Assembly (NCBI GenBank): GCA_002483145.1
Contig: DLHJ01000014.1
Coordinates: forward strand, 124,001 to 188,000
Direction of reading: 5' to 3'
Origin: Cellvibrio sp. UBA7671
GTDB lineage: Bacteria > Pseudomonadota > Gammaproteobacteria > Pseudomonadales > Cellvibrionaceae
Length of the DNA: 64,000 bases
Part shown: positions 7,728 to 17,204 of the stretch, in pieces
How positions within the stretch are numbered: the first letter of the stretch is position 1
Layout: each line of letters opens with the position of its first letter
Program-made: the position numbers and the translations under genes
The notes under the pieces: generated by a model
What the model saw: only the letters and a program-made list of their open reading frames with translations
Told to the model about the DNA's origin: nothing
Database searches by the model: none

Positions 7728-9791
7728 CTACCAAATCTTCACCCGCACTTTCTCATCGCGATACATCCCATCACCCGCTTTCACGTCATATACCTTATAA
7801 AACTCCGGCATATTCGACAGTGGTCCCAATACGCGATACATACCGGGTGAGTGGGGGCCGTTGATGACTTGGCGGCGCAAAGCCTCATCGCGGTATTTGA
7901 TTCGCCATACTTGCGCCCAGCCCATAAAGAAGCGCTGTTCAGCGGTAAAGCCATCAATAGTTTTGCCGGATTTTCCCGCGAGTGAATTTTTAAAAGCCCG
8001 ATGGGCGAGGGTGACGCCGCCGAGGTCGGCAATGTTTTCGCCTAAACCCAAGGCGCCTTGCAGGTGCAAATCATCAATCGGGTTAAATGCGCTGTACTGA
8101 TCGATCATTAATTGCGCGCGGGATTTAAATTGCGCAGCGTCTTGTTCAGTCCACCAATCGCGCAGATTGCCATCGCCGTCCGAGTGGCGACCTTGGTCGT
8201 CAAAGCCGTGGGTGAATTCGTGGCCGATGACCGCGCCAATTGCACCGTAGTTAACCGCATCATCCGCTTGCACATTAAAGAACGGTGGTTGCAGGATTGC
8301 AGCAGGGAACACAATCTCATTCATGCTCGCGTTGTAATAGGCATTTACGGTTTGTGGTGTCATGCCCCATTCAGTGCGATCAACCGGTTTGCCCAGTTTT
8401 GCAACCGCGCGCTCGTGTTCGCATGCTGCTGTGCGGCGCAAATTAGCGATTAATTCTTTTGCATTGATATTAACGCACTCGTAGTCGCGCCATTTATCCG
8501 GATAGCCAATTTTGGTGGTGAATTTTGCAAGCTTTGCGCGCGCTTGCGTTTTGGTTTCCGGGCTCATCCAGGTCAGCTCATCAATTGATTGGCCGTAGGC
8601 GATGCGCAGGTTTTCAATCAATTGATCCATGCGCGCCTTGGCATCTGGCTGGAAATGTTTATCCACGTATTTTTTGCCGACGAGAAAACCCAGTTGGGTA
8701 TCGGCCAATTTCGCCGCGCGTTTTTCGCGGGGGCGCTGCTCTTGCACGCCGCTTAATGTCTTGCCATAAAAATCAAAATTGGCATCGACAAAGGCTTTGC
8801 TCAAATTACCTGCGTCGTTATTGATCAAATGGAATTTCAAATATTGTTGCCACTGAGCAACAGGAGTTTGGGCTTGCAATTTGGCAAAGGCGTTAACGTA
8901 GGTGGGTTGGTTAATCACCACTGCGTCAATATTGCCTAACTGCGCCGCTGTGAAAAATGCGTTCCAATTCAAACCGGGTGCTTGTTTATTGAGTTCAACC
9001 AGCGTCATTTTGTTGTAGGTTGCTGTGCGGTCGCGATTTTGTACGCGGGTCCAATGCAGATTGGCGATTTTTTTCTCCAGCGCGACCACATCAGCGGCAG
9101 CTTTTTCTGGTTTAGGTATTCCGGCCAAACTCAATATTTTGGCAATGTAAGCCTGATATTTTCCGAGCAGTTCAATAGAGACCGCATCGTTTTTTAAATA
9201 GTATTCGCGATCAGGTAACCCTAAACCCGATTGATAAGCGCCGGTAATATACTGATCGGATTTTTTTTCATCCTGGTCGATATAAAGTTCAAGCGGAATG
9301 CCGATACCGTAGGCTTGCCATTCGCCCCAGAGCACGGCCAAATCGGCGTGGGATTTAAGTTTATCGATCTGTGCAAGATTGTGTTTGAGTGGTGTTAAAC
9401 CCAATTGCTCAACCAAAGTCTCATCCAAAAATGATTTATACAAATCCGCAATTTTTTGCTCATCCGATCCAGCAATTTGTTGGGCCGCCGCAAGCTCTTG
9501 AATTAACGCGCGCACATCATTTTCTGCATTTTCGGCCAATGAGTCAAAACTGCCCCAGCGCGCTTTATCGGCAGGGATTTGCGTGTTGTCTACCCACTTG
9601 CCATTTACATAGCGGAAAAAATCCTGCTGCGGTGCAACGCTGGTATCCATACTGGCCAGATCAATACCTGAGCCAAGGGGCACGCCTGCTTGCGTTGTTG
9701 ATGGATCTTTTTTGGGCGAGCTGTTATTGCTGCAAGAGCTAACCCCCAGCGCGAGCGAGATACCCAATGCAATTGCGGTCATTTTTTTCAT
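7728..9791 (-). CDS. M13-family zinc metallopeptidase, lipoprotein (PepO/neprilysin type)
   Basis: This 687-residue zinc endopeptidase is likely attached to the cell envelope. A lipoprotein signal peptide ends in the lipobox GVSSC (C20). The peptidase M13 N-terminal domain fills about 50-430 and the catalytic domain about 490-687. The zinc site is HEFTH (524-528), with the third ligand in GENIADLGG (E585). NAYYNASMNEIVFP upstream is the usual substrate-binding stretch. Length matches the family. Members act on peptides below about 40 residues; the substrate here is unknown. It is convergent with thrH and shares its terminator. Upstream lies the minus-strand dienelactone-hydrolase-like gene, about 70 bases away. 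Confidence 0.93.
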   Translation of the reverse strand: MKKMTAIALGISLALGVSSCSNNSSPKKDPSTTQAGVPLGSGIDLASMDTSVAPQQDFFRYVNGKWVDNTQIPADKARWGSFDSLAENAENDVRALIQELAAAQQIAGSDEQKIADLYKSFLDETLVEQLGLTPLKHNLAQIDKLKSHADLAVLWGEWQAYGIGIPLELYIDQDEKKSDQYITGAYQSGLGLPDREYYLKNDAVSIELLGKYQAYIAKILSLAGIPKPEKAAADVVALEKKIANLHWTRVQNRDRTATYNKMTLVELNKQAPGLNWNAFFTAAQLGNIDAVVINQPTYVNAFAKLQAQTPVAQWQQYLKFHLINNDAGNLSKAFVDANFDFYGKTLSGVQEQRPREKRAAKLADTQLGFLVGKKYVDKHFQPDAKARMDQLIENLRIAYGQSIDELTWMSPETKTQARAKLAKFTTKIGYPDKWRDYECVNINAKELIANLRRTAACEHERAVAKLGKPVDRTEWGMTPQTVNAYYNASMNEIVFPAAILQPPFFNVQADDAVNYGAIGAVIGHEFTHGFDDQGRHSDGDGNLRDWWTEQDAAQFKSRAQLMIDQYSAFNPIDDLHLQGALGLGENIADLGGVTLAHRAFKNSLAGKSGKTIDGFTAEQRFFMGWAQVWRIKYRDEALRRQVINGPHSPGMYRVLGPLSNMPEFYKVYDVKAGDGMYRDEKVRVKIW

Positions 9792-9864
9792 TGCGGTTTC
9801 CTTTGAAGTTTATCTATCTTAGTCGCCTGATTGTTTTTAAAAATGAATAGAGTAAGTTTTCAAC

Positions 9865-10617
9865 TTAGTAGAGCACACGTTTGAACATGCCCAGCGCCGT
9901 TTGGTAGCCCCATAATTGCAATTCAGCATCGTAGCGGTCACCTTCATCGCGCATAAACGCGTGTACACCATTCACTTCATGCCAGGTAAAGTTCACATTG
10001 CAGGCAACGAGATTGGCATACACTTTTGCGCGGCCTTCCGGTGGAATATGCGGATCTTGTTTGCCCCAGATCATTTGCAGTTCGCCTTTGATCTCGCTGG
10101 TGCGAGTCAAGCTTTCATTGCCGGGTTTTGATGGCGTTAAACCTGAATGGATATCGGTCGCGTAAAAACAACTGGTTGCACTGATGGCAGGATGAATTGC
10201 CGCGCGATAGGCCAATCCACCGCCTAAACAAAAACCCATAGCGCCGATCTTGCCGGAGTAGTAGGGCAGGGTTTGCGCGTAGTCGATCATCGCTTGCGTA
10301 TCGGTATCGTGTGCCTCCAATGTCTTGGCGACTTTGTCGGCATTGCCTTTATCGCGGCCGGCATCGTCATAACCCAGTACAGTGCCGATCGGATTTAATT
10401 CATGGAACACTTCCGGAACAATTACGATAAAGCCATGGCCCGCCATAATTTGTGCGCTGCGGCGAATGGGGGAGGTTAGTTGGAAAATTTCAGAGTAGAG
10501 AATAATGGCGGGAAATTTTTTGCCGGCAGTTTCAGCGGTGTCTTTCGGGTGATAAACAAAGCAACGCATGATGCCAGTCGGGGTGTTGAGGTCAACCTGG
10601 TGATTCTGAATAAGCAC
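9865..10617 (-). CDS. Dienelactone hydrolase family protein
   Basis: This is a 250-residue cytoplasmic alpha/beta hydrolase. The Cys-Asp-His triad of the family is visible: C130 in GFCLGGG, D188 in WGKQDPH and H219 in GVHAFMRDEG; E43 in YSEIFQ is the residue that polarises the cysteine. The family includes carboxymethylenebutenolidase, but no aromatic-degradation genes lie nearby, so the substrate is unknown and a housekeeping esterase role is equally likely. The gene follows pabB on the same strand, with a 17-bp tandem repeat in between. Confidence 0.88.
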   Translation of the reverse strand: MLIQNHQVDLNTPTGIMRCFVYHPKDTAETAGKKFPAIILYSEIFQLTSPIRRSAQIMAGHGFIVIVPEVFHELNPIGTVLGYDDAGRDKGNADKVAKTLEAHDTDTQAMIDYAQTLPYYSGKIGAMGFCLGGGLAYRAAIHPAISATSCFYATDIHSGLTPSKPGNESLTRTSEIKGELQMIWGKQDPHIPPEGRAKVYANLVACNVNFTWHEVNGVHAFMRDEGDRYDAELQLWGYQTALGMFKRVLY

Positions 10618-10626
10618 GTTTCTCTC

Positions 10627-10694
10627 CTCGAAATTAATTGTTGCTCGAAATTGACTGTTGCTCGAAATTGATTGTTACCCGAAATGATTTGTTA
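10627..10694. repeat. Four degenerate tandem copies of a 17-bp unit
   Basis: Units begin at 10627, 10644, 10661 and 10678. The consensus is CTCGAAATTGATTGTTG. The first three differ at one or two positions and the fourth at about four. The array fills most of the gap between pabB and the dienelactone-hydrolase-like gene, directly upstream of the latter's start (10617) and covering its likely ribosome-site region on the minus strand. Confidence 0.92.
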
Positions 10695-10702
10695 ATAAAT
10701 AA

Positions 10703-12142
10703 TTAAATGTCTGTTCCAAATTCCCGCTCAAGCGTATCCATCAATACTTTAACTTTGGCGATAGACTCGCGGTATTCCTGATCTGTTTCCGAATCGGCGA
10801 TTATGCCACCACCACCCCAGCAGTGAATCTTATTGCCATCGCACACCAGCGTGCGGATCGCGATGCTGGTATCCATTTGGCCATCGGCACTGATGTAACC
10901 CAGGCTGCCGCAATATAGCGAGCGACGGGTGGGTTCCAGTTCTTCGATAATTTCCATGGCCCGGATCTTCGGCGCGCCGGTAATACTGCCACCGGGGAAG
11001 GCATCGCGCAGCACATCAATTGCACTCGCATTCGCTTTTAATGCCCCCGTCACGGTACTGACCAAATGATGGACATTGGCAAAGGTCTGCAGTTCACAGA
11101 GCTTAGGTACGCGCACATTGGCGCAATGTTTACTTAAATCGTTGCGCAGCAGATCGACAATCATCACATTCTCAGCGCGATTCTTCAGGCTGTTTTGCAG
11201 CCATTGGGCATTGGCTGCATCTTCCTCAGGGGTGATGCCGCGTTTGATCGTACCCTTAATCGGTTTGGTTTCCACCTCACTGCCGCGCACCTGAATAAAT
11301 CGCTCAGGCGATAAGCTCAGCACCGCGCCCGTTTCCAATTGCATAAAGCCGGAGAAAGGCGAGGGCAGCGCATCGCGCAATACCAGGTAGGCGATAAACG
11401 GATCGCCGCTGAATTCCGCACTGAAGCGCTGGGCAAAATTTACCTGATAACAATCACCCGCGCGGATGTACTCCTGGATTCTTGCCAGTGCATCGCGGTA
11501 GTCGCTTACATTAAGATTGCTCTTGAAGTCACTGATTTCAAATGATTTATCGCCACTCTTAAGTGCTTGCTTTAAGTCGTGGAACACAGTGTTTTTAGCC
11601 TGCGCCGCGCACAATTGCTCAATATCCAAAAAGTTATAAGCGCCGCCAAGGGTTTGACTGAGTCTTTCATTGATCACCAACCAGCTCTGTTGCTGGCTGT
11701 GATCCTGCAGTATCGCCCAAGGGTAGATGCCGACCGACATGTCCGGAAGGGCAACATCATCCAGCGCAATGCTTGGAATAACTTCCAACCGGCGGCCAAG
11801 GTCATAACCAAAATAGCCGAGCGCTCCCCCGATAAAGGGAAGTGGATTGTCTTGGGAAGTTTGATCGATGGGGAGCAATTGTTTGAGCAGATAAAAAGGA
11901 TCTTGCGCGGATTCTTCAGCGCGTCCGCTGGCGTACTGAATCAAGGTGGTAGCGCCGCGTGTCTGCAGTGAACATTGTGGTGCGGCGGCGATAATATCGA
12001 AGCGGCCATAGCTACTCCCGGGGTGCCCTGAGTCTAACCAGATGGCATTGGGTAAATGGCGTACAACCGCAAACCAATGGGCCGAATCTGGTTGATAAAC
12101 AAGCGGAATAATGCGTGGCTCTTGATAGGCAAATTCGTGCAT
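10703..12142 (-). CDS. pabB: Aminodeoxychorismate synthase component I
   Basis: With PabA glutaminase this 479-residue enzyme turns chorismate into 4-amino-4-deoxychorismate for folate synthesis. The C-terminal chorismate-binding domain (about 200-470) shows PSPFSGFMQL, SLSPERF, PIKGTIKRG and GGSITGAPK. The lysine in PIKGT is diagnostic of PabB rather than anthranilate synthase TrpE. I placed the start at the ATG at 12142 (MHEFAYQEPR), which matches the usual N-terminus. The frame stays open to 12271 with a low-complexity-like 43-residue extension that is probably not translated. It is divergent from the DUF4230 gene. No pabA is in the window. Confidence 0.9.
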   Translation of the reverse strand: MHEFAYQEPRIIPLVYQPDSAHWFAVVRHLPNAIWLDSGHPGSSYGRFDIIAAAPQCSLQTRGATTLIQYASGRAEESAQDPFYLLKQLLPIDQTSQDNPLPFIGGALGYFGYDLGRRLEVIPSIALDDVALPDMSVGIYPWAILQDHSQQQSWLVINERLSQTLGGAYNFLDIEQLCAAQAKNTVFHDLKQALKSGDKSFEISDFKSNLNVSDYRDALARIQEYIRAGDCYQVNFAQRFSAEFSGDPFIAYLVLRDALPSPFSGFMQLETGAVLSLSPERFIQVRGSEVETKPIKGTIKRGITPEEDAANAQWLQNSLKNRAENVMIVDLLRNDLSKHCANVRVPKLCELQTFANVHHLVSTVTGALKANASAIDVLRDAFPGGSITGAPKIRAMEIIEELEPTRRSLYCGSLGYISADGQMDTSIAIRTLVCDGNKIHCWGGGGIIADSETDQEYRESIAKVKVLMDTLEREFGTDI

Positions 12143-12300
12143 GAAATCTCGTCGGGCAGTGCCGTTACGGGGGCTGTATTCTACCCCATCACGCATGGCC
12201 TGCGGCAAATAGACTTTGGTGCCAAGCCCGTTTAAGCTGGCCGGACTTTTTTGTTTGCTTGTCTGCCCCACCGCTTCTTTGACCCAGTAAGGATTTCACG

Positions 12301-12930
12301 ATGGATGTGCTCGTCTTTATTCTCGCCATGTTTCTGGGTGGCATTGCCGCCTGGCAAATCTTTAACTGGTACTACACCAAAAAATTCAAAGCACCCAAGC
12401 AAGATGTTGCCACTGAGTCCCTCGTATTACTTGAGCGTATAGAGAAGGTCTTTAAAGTCGTGTTAGCCGAAGGCTATTTCACCGAGATATACGACCACAA
12501 CACCAAAAAAGATTTCTTCGGCATTTTCAAAACCAATAGCAAAGCATTGGTGGTCGCCAAAGCCAAAGTCTCAGTAGGTTACGATTTTTCCAAAATGAAA
12601 TTCCGCCGCGATCACAACAGCCGCACCTTGGTGATTGAACATTTTGCCGACCCGGAAATTATCTCCATCGATACCGACTACAAGTTTTACGATATCAACC
12701 AGGGCATCCTCAATAAATTCGATAACGAGGACTACACCGCAATCCTCGCCGAAGCCAAAAAGTTGATGCAAGAAAAAGCGCAGGAAAGCGAGCTACCGGA
12801 GATAGCGCAAAAACAAGTGCAATTGATGATGCAACAACTCTGCGCCTCTGCCGGATGGCAGTTGGAGCATGAGAAAGTATTGGAACCGCTGAAAACGGTT
12901 CAGGTCATTACCGGCGACAATAATAAATAA
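12301..12930 (+). CDS. DUF4230 domain-containing membrane-anchored protein
   Basis: A 209-residue protein with one N-terminal membrane helix (about residues 3-20), then a soluble domain. The pattern KAKVSVGYDFSKM, the repeated EI/D strands and the C-terminal helical tail (QKQVQLMMQQLCASAGW) fit DUF4230. The biochemical role of this family is unknown. An AAGGA ribosome site lies 7 bases before the ATG. It is the first gene of a three-gene set with the DUF2339 and DUF3999 membrane proteins; the DUF2339 gene begins 10 bases after its stop, implying cotranscription. Confidence 0.82.
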   Translation: MDVLVFILAMFLGGIAAWQIFNWYYTKKFKAPKQDVATESLVLLERIEKVFKVVLAEGYFTEIYDHNTKKDFFGIFKTNSKALVVAKAKVSVGYDFSKMKFRRDHNSRTLVIEHFADPEIISIDTDYKFYDINQGILNKFDNEDYTAILAEAKKLMQEKAQESELPEIAQKQVQLMMQQLCASAGWQLEHEKVLEPLKTVQVITGDNNK

Positions 12931-12940
12931 GGAATTCAAA

Positions 12941-15766
12941 ATGGCACTACTCATTATTTTTACGCTGGTCGGTATGGGCATTGGCGAAGCCGTGTTTTAT
13001 AACAACGGTTGGATCATCGGCGGCGCACTCGGCTTTTTAATCACCAAAATTTTTCAAATGACCAGCACCATCAATCGCCTTGAGCGCGATGTGAAAATAC
13101 TGCAAACCCAAGCCGAAAAATCGCCCCCGCCAATTGTGCAACCCGTTCAGCAACCGGCGGCGCCTGTTGTTGCCGAACCAGCGCCAGAAAAAATTCCATT
13201 GGCCGAGCGCTTGAAAGCCCATGGAATCGAATTGCCGCCAGAAGTACCGCAAACACCACATACACCTCAAACAGAAAGTTCTACAGCCAATAACGATCTA
13301 CCCATCAACGATGCGGAGCTTGAAAACCTCGCCATGGCGACCGCGCAACCTGCCGCTGAGCAAATCACACCCGCTGTTGCGTCTGTCCAATACAAACCGC
13401 AAGCGCATGTCCCCGCAGAACCTAACGCATTTGAAAAAGGTATTGCTTATGTGAATCGCTTTTTTACCGAGGGCAATCCCATTGTGCGCATCGGTATGGT
13501 GGTGATGTTTTTCGGTTTAAGTTTTTTAGTGAAATACGCGTCCAACCAAGGTCTGTTGCCAATTGAGTTGCGTATGGCTGCCGTCGCAGCAGTGGCGATT
13601 GCATTAATCGGTTTAGGCTGGAAAACCCGCTTGAAAGAGGGCGGTTATGGATTGGTGTTGCAAGGCGGTGGTATTGCCGCACTCTATTTAACTGTATTCG
13701 CTGCGGCAAAAATGTATTCGCTGATGCCGACCGGTGCCGCCTTTGCGCTGATGTTTATTATTGTGATGCTCGGTGCCGCGCTTGCGGTATTGCAGAACGC
13801 ACAAGTGCTTGCGCTTATGGCCACTGCCGGTGGTTTTCTTGCGCCCATACTTACGTCCGACGGCTCCGGCAATCATGTCGGCCTATTCAGTTTTTATCTG
13901 CTGCTTAATATCGGAATTCTCGCCATCGCCTGGTTTAAAACCTGGCGCTTGCTTAATTGGGTTGGTTTTGTGTTTACCTTTGTGATTACCTCGGCTTGGG
14001 GTGTGCTGGATTACCAGCCGCATTTGTACGCAAGCACTCAACCGTTTTTGCTCGCATTTTTCGCGCTTTATTTAACCGTTTCGATTTTGTTTTCGCTCAA
14101 GCAACCACCGAATTTGAAAGGTTTGGTAGATGGCAGCCTCACCTTTGGTTTGCCTATTGTCGCTTTTGGTTTGCAAACCGCATTACTTAAACACACTGAA
14201 TACGGCTTGGCGATTAGTGCGTTGATCCTTTCATCTATTTACATTGGTTTGGCGCGTTTGCTCTGGGCTAAATACCAAACTACACATCGCGTATTGATCG
14301 AATCCTTTCTCGCACTCGGTGTTACCTTTGCCACCTTAACCATTCCGCTCGCGTTGGATGCGCAATGGACATCCGCCACCTGGGCGCTGGAAGCAACCGG
14401 TTTGATTTGGGTCGGTTTGCGCCAGCAGCGTTTCCTGCCGCGTTTTGCCGGCTATTTATTGCATATCGCAGCGGCCTTTTCGTTGATCATTCACGGCATA
14501 GATGCGGGTGCAATTCCGCTGATCGCAGGCGATTTTATTAGCCTCTTGATTTTGGCAGCGTCGGCCCTGTGCATTTCCTATTTACTCACGCGCTTTGCTG
14601 AACACAGTAATCGTTTTGAAAAGCCCTTCGCACAACTCACGCTAATCATTGGTTGGTTGTGGTGGTTACTCGCCGGTTATATCGAGATAGAAAAGCATAT
14701 TCCCGGCGAACAACACTTCCCGTCGCTGATGTTATTTTTCGCAGGCTCGGTTGCAGCGCTGGTGTTATTAAGTGCAAAAGTGCAGTGGCAGCAATTAGCC
14801 CGCGTCGGTTTCTGGTTGTTGCCGTTAACCTGTGTATTGGCCATGAGCAATTTCGGCGAAGGCCTATTTATTGGTTACGACGTTTATCCATCGCAAGGTT
14901 GGGGTTTACTTGCGCTGCTGGCATTTGTGTTGGTGCAATATCGCTTTTTGTGGCGCCAACGCGAAATAAGTTCTTGCGGTTTACTCAGTGTGTTCCATGT
15001 GTTGACAGCCTGGTTTTTATTTAGCCTTGTGTATTGGGAGGCTAGCCATTGGCAAAATGAATTGCAGTGGTACGGTACCAGTGCAGCGGTATTGTGGTTT
15101 GCCTGTTTGGTAGTGCCTTTGGTTGCCTTGTTGAACCTCACCAATAAATCCATTTGGCCGTTTGCAAATTACCCGGCGGATTACAAAAACTTAATTCCTG
15201 CACCACTATTGTTTGGATTATTGCTCTGGTTTATTTATGCCAGCCACTATTCCGGTATTACCGATCAATTCTATTTGCCTATCTTAAACCCGCTTGATAT
15301 TGCACAAGCGATGGTGGTGTTGATTTTTGCCTGCGCAATCGTCCGCGATTTTATCGGATTGAGTAAAGCACCTGCAGAGTTGCGTTATGGCGCAATCGGT
15401 TTATTGGGCTTTGTGTGGATTAACATTGTATTGCTGCGTGCAATTCACCAATACGCCGATGTTGCCTATGTATCCCATGTAATGTGGGATTCCGTCATCG
15501 TACAAATGGCGCTATCGATCCTGTGGGCGATCTGTGCATTAGTCATCATGAACCTCTCGCGCCGCTGGCAAGAGCGCAAACTCTGGATGCTCGGCGCCGG
15601 GTTATTAGGTTTAGTGTTGCTAAAACTTTTTACCAAAGACCTAACCGGCACAGGCACACTCGCGCGCATAGTCTCGTTTATGGTGGTAGGTGGTTTGATG
15701 TTGTTGATTGGTTATTTATCGCCAATTCCGGCGAAGGCGAAATCAACAACAGATGAAGAGGTTTGA
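12941..15766 (+). CDS. DUF2339 domain-containing polytopic membrane protein
   Basis: This 941-residue inner-membrane protein has an N-terminal helix (about 3-30), a short coiled-coil-like stretch (TINRLERDVKILQTQAEK), and a Pro/Ala/Glu-rich cytoplasmic or periplasmic linker up to about 165. Some two dozen predicted membrane segments follow to the C-terminus. The conserved opening NPIVRIGMVVMFFGLSFLVKY (about 178 onward) is characteristic of DUF2339. No catalytic motif is known. It overlaps or abuts the DUF3999 gene, its usual partner. An AAGGA ribosome site precedes the ATG. Function unknown; a cell-envelope role is inferred from topology. Confidence 0.88.
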   Translation: MALLIIFTLVGMGIGEAVFYNNGWIIGGALGFLITKIFQMTSTINRLERDVKILQTQAEKSPPPIVQPVQQPAAPVVAEPAPEKIPLAERLKAHGIELPPEVPQTPHTPQTESSTANNDLPINDAELENLAMATAQPAAEQITPAVASVQYKPQAHVPAEPNAFEKGIAYVNRFFTEGNPIVRIGMVVMFFGLSFLVKYASNQGLLPIELRMAAVAAVAIALIGLGWKTRLKEGGYGLVLQGGGIAALYLTVFAAAKMYSLMPTGAAFALMFIIVMLGAALAVLQNAQVLALMATAGGFLAPILTSDGSGNHVGLFSFYLLLNIGILAIAWFKTWRLLNWVGFVFTFVITSAWGVLDYQPHLYASTQPFLLAFFALYLTVSILFSLKQPPNLKGLVDGSLTFGLPIVAFGLQTALLKHTEYGLAISALILSSIYIGLARLLWAKYQTTHRVLIESFLALGVTFATLTIPLALDAQWTSATWALEATGLIWVGLRQQRFLPRFAGYLLHIAAAFSLIIHGIDAGAIPLIAGDFISLLILAASALCISYLLTRFAEHSNRFEKPFAQLTLIIGWLWWLLAGYIEIEKHIPGEQHFPSLMLFFAGSVAALVLLSAKVQWQQLARVGFWLLPLTCVLAMSNFGEGLFIGYDVYPSQGWGLLALLAFVLVQYRFLWRQREISSCGLLSVFHVLTAWFLFSLVYWEASHWQNELQWYGTSAAVLWFACLVVPLVALLNLTNKSIWPFANYPADYKNLIPAPLLFGLLLWFIYASHYSGITDQFYLPILNPLDIAQAMVVLIFACAIVRDFIGLSKAPAELRYGAIGLLGFVWINIVLLRAIHQYADVAYVSHVMWDSVIVQMALSILWAICALVIMNLSRRWQERKLWMLGAGLLGLVLLKLFTKDLTGTGTLARIVSFMVVGGLMLLIGYLSPIPAKAKSTTDEEV

Positions 15767-15780
15767 TTGTGGAGTTAGCC

Positions 15781-17187
15781 ATGCAAGTTATTAAAAAGCG
15801 TTTCCTATTGTTATCGTGCTTACTGGGTATGACGACCAATGCCGAAGTGATCCCCGTTTACCAAATAAACGAAGCGCCCGGCACTTATGTGCAAACTACA
15901 CTCACGCATGATGTTTATCGCTACAGCGCGGACACGCAGCTAAATGATTTGGTAGTGATCGATGCGCAAGGCAATAAATTGCCCTACCGCATTACGGCGC
16001 CCAGTACCCAAGTGAATGAGCAATCGCAATTAGCCGATGCGCGTTTCTTTCCCGTTGCCGTCGGCGCTCCGCCAGAGGCGTTAATCGCGTTAAGCAGTGC
16101 ATCTATTCGTTTGGATGCAAATGAAATATCGGTCAGCGTAGAAAAAACCACTAACGATAAACTGCAAGACCAAAGTGCACCGGTTGATTTTTATGTGGTG
16201 GATGTAAGTGATCTCAAAACCCGCATCGATAAATTGGTGGTGGATTGGCAGGTAACGGAAGCTAACCAATATCTTGAGGTGCAAGTCAGCGGCACTAATG
16301 ACCTCACCACTTGGTCGAACATCGCACAAACCACACTGGTGCAACTGCAAAAAGAAGGGCAGTTGCTTACCCGCAATAAAATTTCAATCAATTTGAGCGA
16401 AAAACAATACGCTTATTTGCGATTGAAATTCACACGCGGCAATGAGAATTTGCAGCTCAGAAAAATCCAGATTGAAAACACCGATAAAGTCGCCAATGCC
16501 CCAGTGGTAGATAGTTGGGAAGTAAAAGGCGCACTCGCTGAAGATCAGGATTCAGAACTGCGCGCAGGCAATCACACCACGGCCATGCCAGTCGCTGCAT
16601 GGGAATTTGCGCGTGATGATATCGCGCCCGTTGCCAATATCAGCCTCAACCTCGGCACCCTTATGTATGGCGATAACATCAAAGTGTTTTCGCGCAATAC
16701 GGAAAAACAACCTTGGCAATTGCTCCATCAAGGTATTTGGTTTAACACCCAAGTCGGTAGCGATTGGCAGCAGAGCGATGCAATCAATATCTACAGCAAT
16801 AGCGATATCTACTTGCGCGTCGAACTCAACGAACTGGTACGCACCACACTCAATCCCACCTTGGTTTTCCATCGCCAACCACAAATCCTGCAATTTATTG
16901 CGAATAACGCACCACCTTACAAAATTGCGATAGATGATCAAGCTGCACCCAATAGCCAACAAACTAGCACACAAATTTTTTCGCAGTTGGTGAGCGGTAA
17001 AGAATTGCAGTGGGGGCAGGTGGCGTTTACGGAATTAAACCCAAGTATGGATTCGTTTGCTCGTCATGGCATGCAGATGAGTTGGAAGACGCTGTTGTTT
17101 TGGGGGATTTTGATTTTAGCTGTGGCGGTGTTGGTGGGTGTTGCGATTCGGTTGATGGGGCAGATGAATGCTAAAGTTAAATCTTAG
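15781..17187 (+). CDS. DUF3999 domain-containing envelope protein
   Basis: A 468-residue protein with a signal peptide (about 1-22, ending TNAE), a large beta-rich periplasmic region resembling carbohydrate-binding or Ig-like folds, and a single C-terminal membrane helix (about 440-462, WGILILAVAVLVGVAIRLMG). This matches DUF3999, which is regularly encoded next to DUF2339. The ATG at 15781 has GTGGAG at 15769-15774; a GTG at 15769 or TTG at 15763 would overlap the upstream stop. The pair probably forms one envelope complex in which this protein supplies the periplasmic domain; that is an inference. Confidence 0.85.
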   Translation: MQVIKKRFLLLSCLLGMTTNAEVIPVYQINEAPGTYVQTTLTHDVYRYSADTQLNDLVVIDAQGNKLPYRITAPSTQVNEQSQLADARFFPVAVGAPPEALIALSSASIRLDANEISVSVEKTTNDKLQDQSAPVDFYVVDVSDLKTRIDKLVVDWQVTEANQYLEVQVSGTNDLTTWSNIAQTTLVQLQKEGQLLTRNKISINLSEKQYAYLRLKFTRGNENLQLRKIQIENTDKVANAPVVDSWEVKGALAEDQDSELRAGNHTTAMPVAAWEFARDDIAPVANISLNLGTLMYGDNIKVFSRNTEKQPWQLLHQGIWFNTQVGSDWQQSDAINIYSNSDIYLRVELNELVRTTLNPTLVFHRQPQILQFIANNAPPYKIAIDDQAAPNSQQTSTQIFSQLVSGKELQWGQVAFTELNPSMDSFARHGMQMSWKTLLFWGILILAVAVLVGVAIRLMGQMNAKVKS

Positions 17188-17204
17188 CGAAGGATATTGC
17201 GAAT

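Noticed and set aside
10627-10694. Possible CRISPR array or iteron origin
   Set aside because: 17-bp units are directly adjacent with no spacers; no replication initiator or cas gene is nearby.
12143-12271. N-terminal extension of pabB by 43 codons
   Set aside because: The conserved PabB N-terminus begins at 12142; the extension is unlike the family and lies opposite the next gene's promoter side.
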